DNA from: Pholis gunnellus
Taxonomy: Eukaryota; Chordata; Actinopteri; Perciformes; Pholidae
Length of the DNA: 64,000 bases
Direction: 5' to 3'
Assembly: GCA_910591455.2 (NCBI GenBank)
Contig: OU342808.1
Coordinates: 9,395,904 to 9,459,903, forward strand
Positions 62,700 to 64,000 of this stretch are shown in pieces. A program made the translations under genes and the position numbers. How positions within the stretch are numbered: position 1 is the stretch's first letter; each line of letters opens with the position of its first letter. The notes beneath the pieces are model-generated. The model was given only the letters and a program-made list of their open reading frames with translations. It was not told the origin of the DNA and did no database searches.

Positions 62700-63113
62700 G
62701 ATGCTGGGCAGCTCTGGACCAGGCGTGAAGCCAATGTAGAAGTCTCTTAAATGTGCATTATCGCTCTACTATCAGGGGGCGGCGACTCTGGTTGCAAAAA
62801 GAAGTCCGATTGTATGGAAGTCAATAAGAAAATGACTCAACTTCTCACTTGATTCATTACCTCAGTAAACATTGTAAACAAGAGTTTATGGTTCAAAGTC
62901 TTCTTCTTCAATAGAGCATGTTCATTTAGTATATTGTATTCCAATTTAGAGTAAAATAGATCATACATCACTACATCACTCCTCTGCAGTCCAAATATGG
63001 TCACTTCTGGCGACAGCCAAATCGCCAAGCTCGAGGCTTCAAAGAGGCAGTCCAAAAACCAACGGATGACGCCACGATGACTACCTCCACTTCTTATATA
63101 CAGTCTATGCTCT
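62700..63113. repeat. Common teleost interspersed repeat, near complete
   Basis: The series GAAGCCAATGTAGAAG, CAGGGGGCGGCGACTCTGG, TTGCAAAAAGAAGTCCGATT, GGAAGTCAATAAGAAAATGA, CTCACTTGATTCATTACCTC, AGAGCATGTTCATTTAGT, AGTCCAAAAACCAA and TTCTTATATACAGTCTATG is a familiar teleost short repeat of a few hundred bp. It has no coding capacity. Its class and exact ends cannot be settled here. Confidence 0.65.
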
Positions 63114-63119
63114 GGACAA

Positions 63120-64000
63120 GCTCAACAAGTGACGCTAATGCACAGAGACAGAAGGCCCAATTTATGATTTATGAGTCTGTTGCACAATAACCTACTGCTA
63201 ATACTCTCAAATTCCAAAAGTCATGAACTGCACTAGTAAACAAACAGCGGAGATACACAAAAAGAAGAACAAAGGGACTGATGTATGTAAATTAAGTAAA
63301 AGGCTTGATTAAAGTAAATAGAAGCTCTACAGGGCATGTGGGGGTGTTAACACTAGTCCCCCCTCTTCTCTGCATCCCTCAGAACGGTAAGAAGTGTGTG
63401 TGTGTGGGTGTGTGTCACCACGAAGACAGGGACAGAGGTTTGAGTGTCATCAAATGTGACCATATGATTCCTGTAGATGTGTGTGTATACACGTACACAC
63501 CAATAAACAATCCAGACTTTATGTAACCTCATTTATGGCAAATTGTTGTCTATGGGAACTCAGTTAACAGCTGAGACCATCCAGCTTTTGGATATGAGAG
63601 AGTTAGGTACATGAAGCAAATATCATTTATTTAAAAAAAGACCCAGAATTGCTCGCTTTGTTCTCCTCCTTTTGGCCCTCTATCCATTTGGGTCACTCTT
63701 TCCCTCTTTTGCCCTTTTTACTTTGTCCCCTGCTTGTCTCAGGCCAACTTTCCTCCAGACTGTTTTTCCCTTTCACTGTAACCCCCCTCCCTTTCTAAGC
63801 ACGAGGCCCTGAGCGCCTGGATCCTCTGATCCTCTGAGTTCTAGTGAAAGCGCTGAAGAACTTGCTAAATAATGTGGAGATATTTGATATCTCCTGTATA
63901 TACATGCCTATATTCTGACCATCTCCATATATGGACTTATGTCCGGCATGCCTGTGCTCTGCACTTCTCCCTGGAAGAATATATAGCTGACCTCCAGGTT
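63120..64000. other. Upstream intergenic stretch, no gene seen
   Basis: Unique DNA ending in pyrimidine-rich sequence (63655-63800). A short GT-rich patch lies at 63396-63415. No coding evidence. Confidence 0.6.

Overview
This window is vertebrate nuclear DNA, almost certainly from a bony fish. The evidence is the dense (CA/GT)n microsatellites, the mix of transposable elements (piggyBac, several hAT families, L1-type and Rex1/L2/CR1-type LINEs, a tRNA-derived SINE, a solo LTR), and the very low density of coding sequence. There are no bacterial-style operons, no rRNA or tRNA genes and no CRISPR array. Most open frames are chance or microsatellite frames.

The one host gene I can identify is on the minus strand. 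Positions 53354 down to 53267 encode a start codon, a signal peptide and the first mature residues ending SDSIIHIG, then a consensus GTGAGT splice donor. This matches the first coding exon of a delta-type ionotropic glutamate receptor, best fitting GRID2 (GluD2). Everything to the left (53266 to 1) is then part of grid2 intron 1, at least 53 kb long. The sequence to the right of about 53.4 kb is the 5' leader, a CpG-rich promoter region (to about 54.6 kb) and upstream intergenic DNA. No second grid2 exon was recognised.

Layout: 1-3159 is the 3' part of a piggyBac transposon with an intact transposase exon on the plus strand, opposite to grid2, and a tandemly duplicated small exon in its N-terminal region. 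6.2-7.56 kb is a decayed L1-type LINE. 13.8-14.4 kb is a reverse-transcriptase remnant on the minus strand. 33.7-34.0 kb is a Tol2/hAT-like non-autonomous remnant. 36.2-37.0 kb, 42.36-42.74 kb and 47.99-49.05 kb are three hAT-type non-autonomous elements, the last with a perfect 8-bp target-site duplication. 44.4-44.7 kb is a Myb/SANT-like ORF remnant. 44.8-45.0 and 51.5-51.7 kb are two copies of one tRNA-derived SINE family. 57.75-58.22 kb is the 3' end of a LINE. 61.28-61.68 kb is a solo LTR with a perfect 5-bp duplication. 62.4-63.1 kb holds two common teleost interspersed repeats. Between these lie unique sequence, many microsatellites, and a few repeat-free stretches rich in homeodomain-like TAAT/ATTA sites that look like conserved non-coding elements.

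Functionally, the window is the start of a large neuronal receptor gene whose first intron has absorbed many transposons. The most notable items are the intact piggyBac transposase with the duplicated exon, the grid2 first exon with upstream ORFs in its leader, and the mobile elements whose ends and duplications can be fixed to the base. I found no convincing entirely new system.
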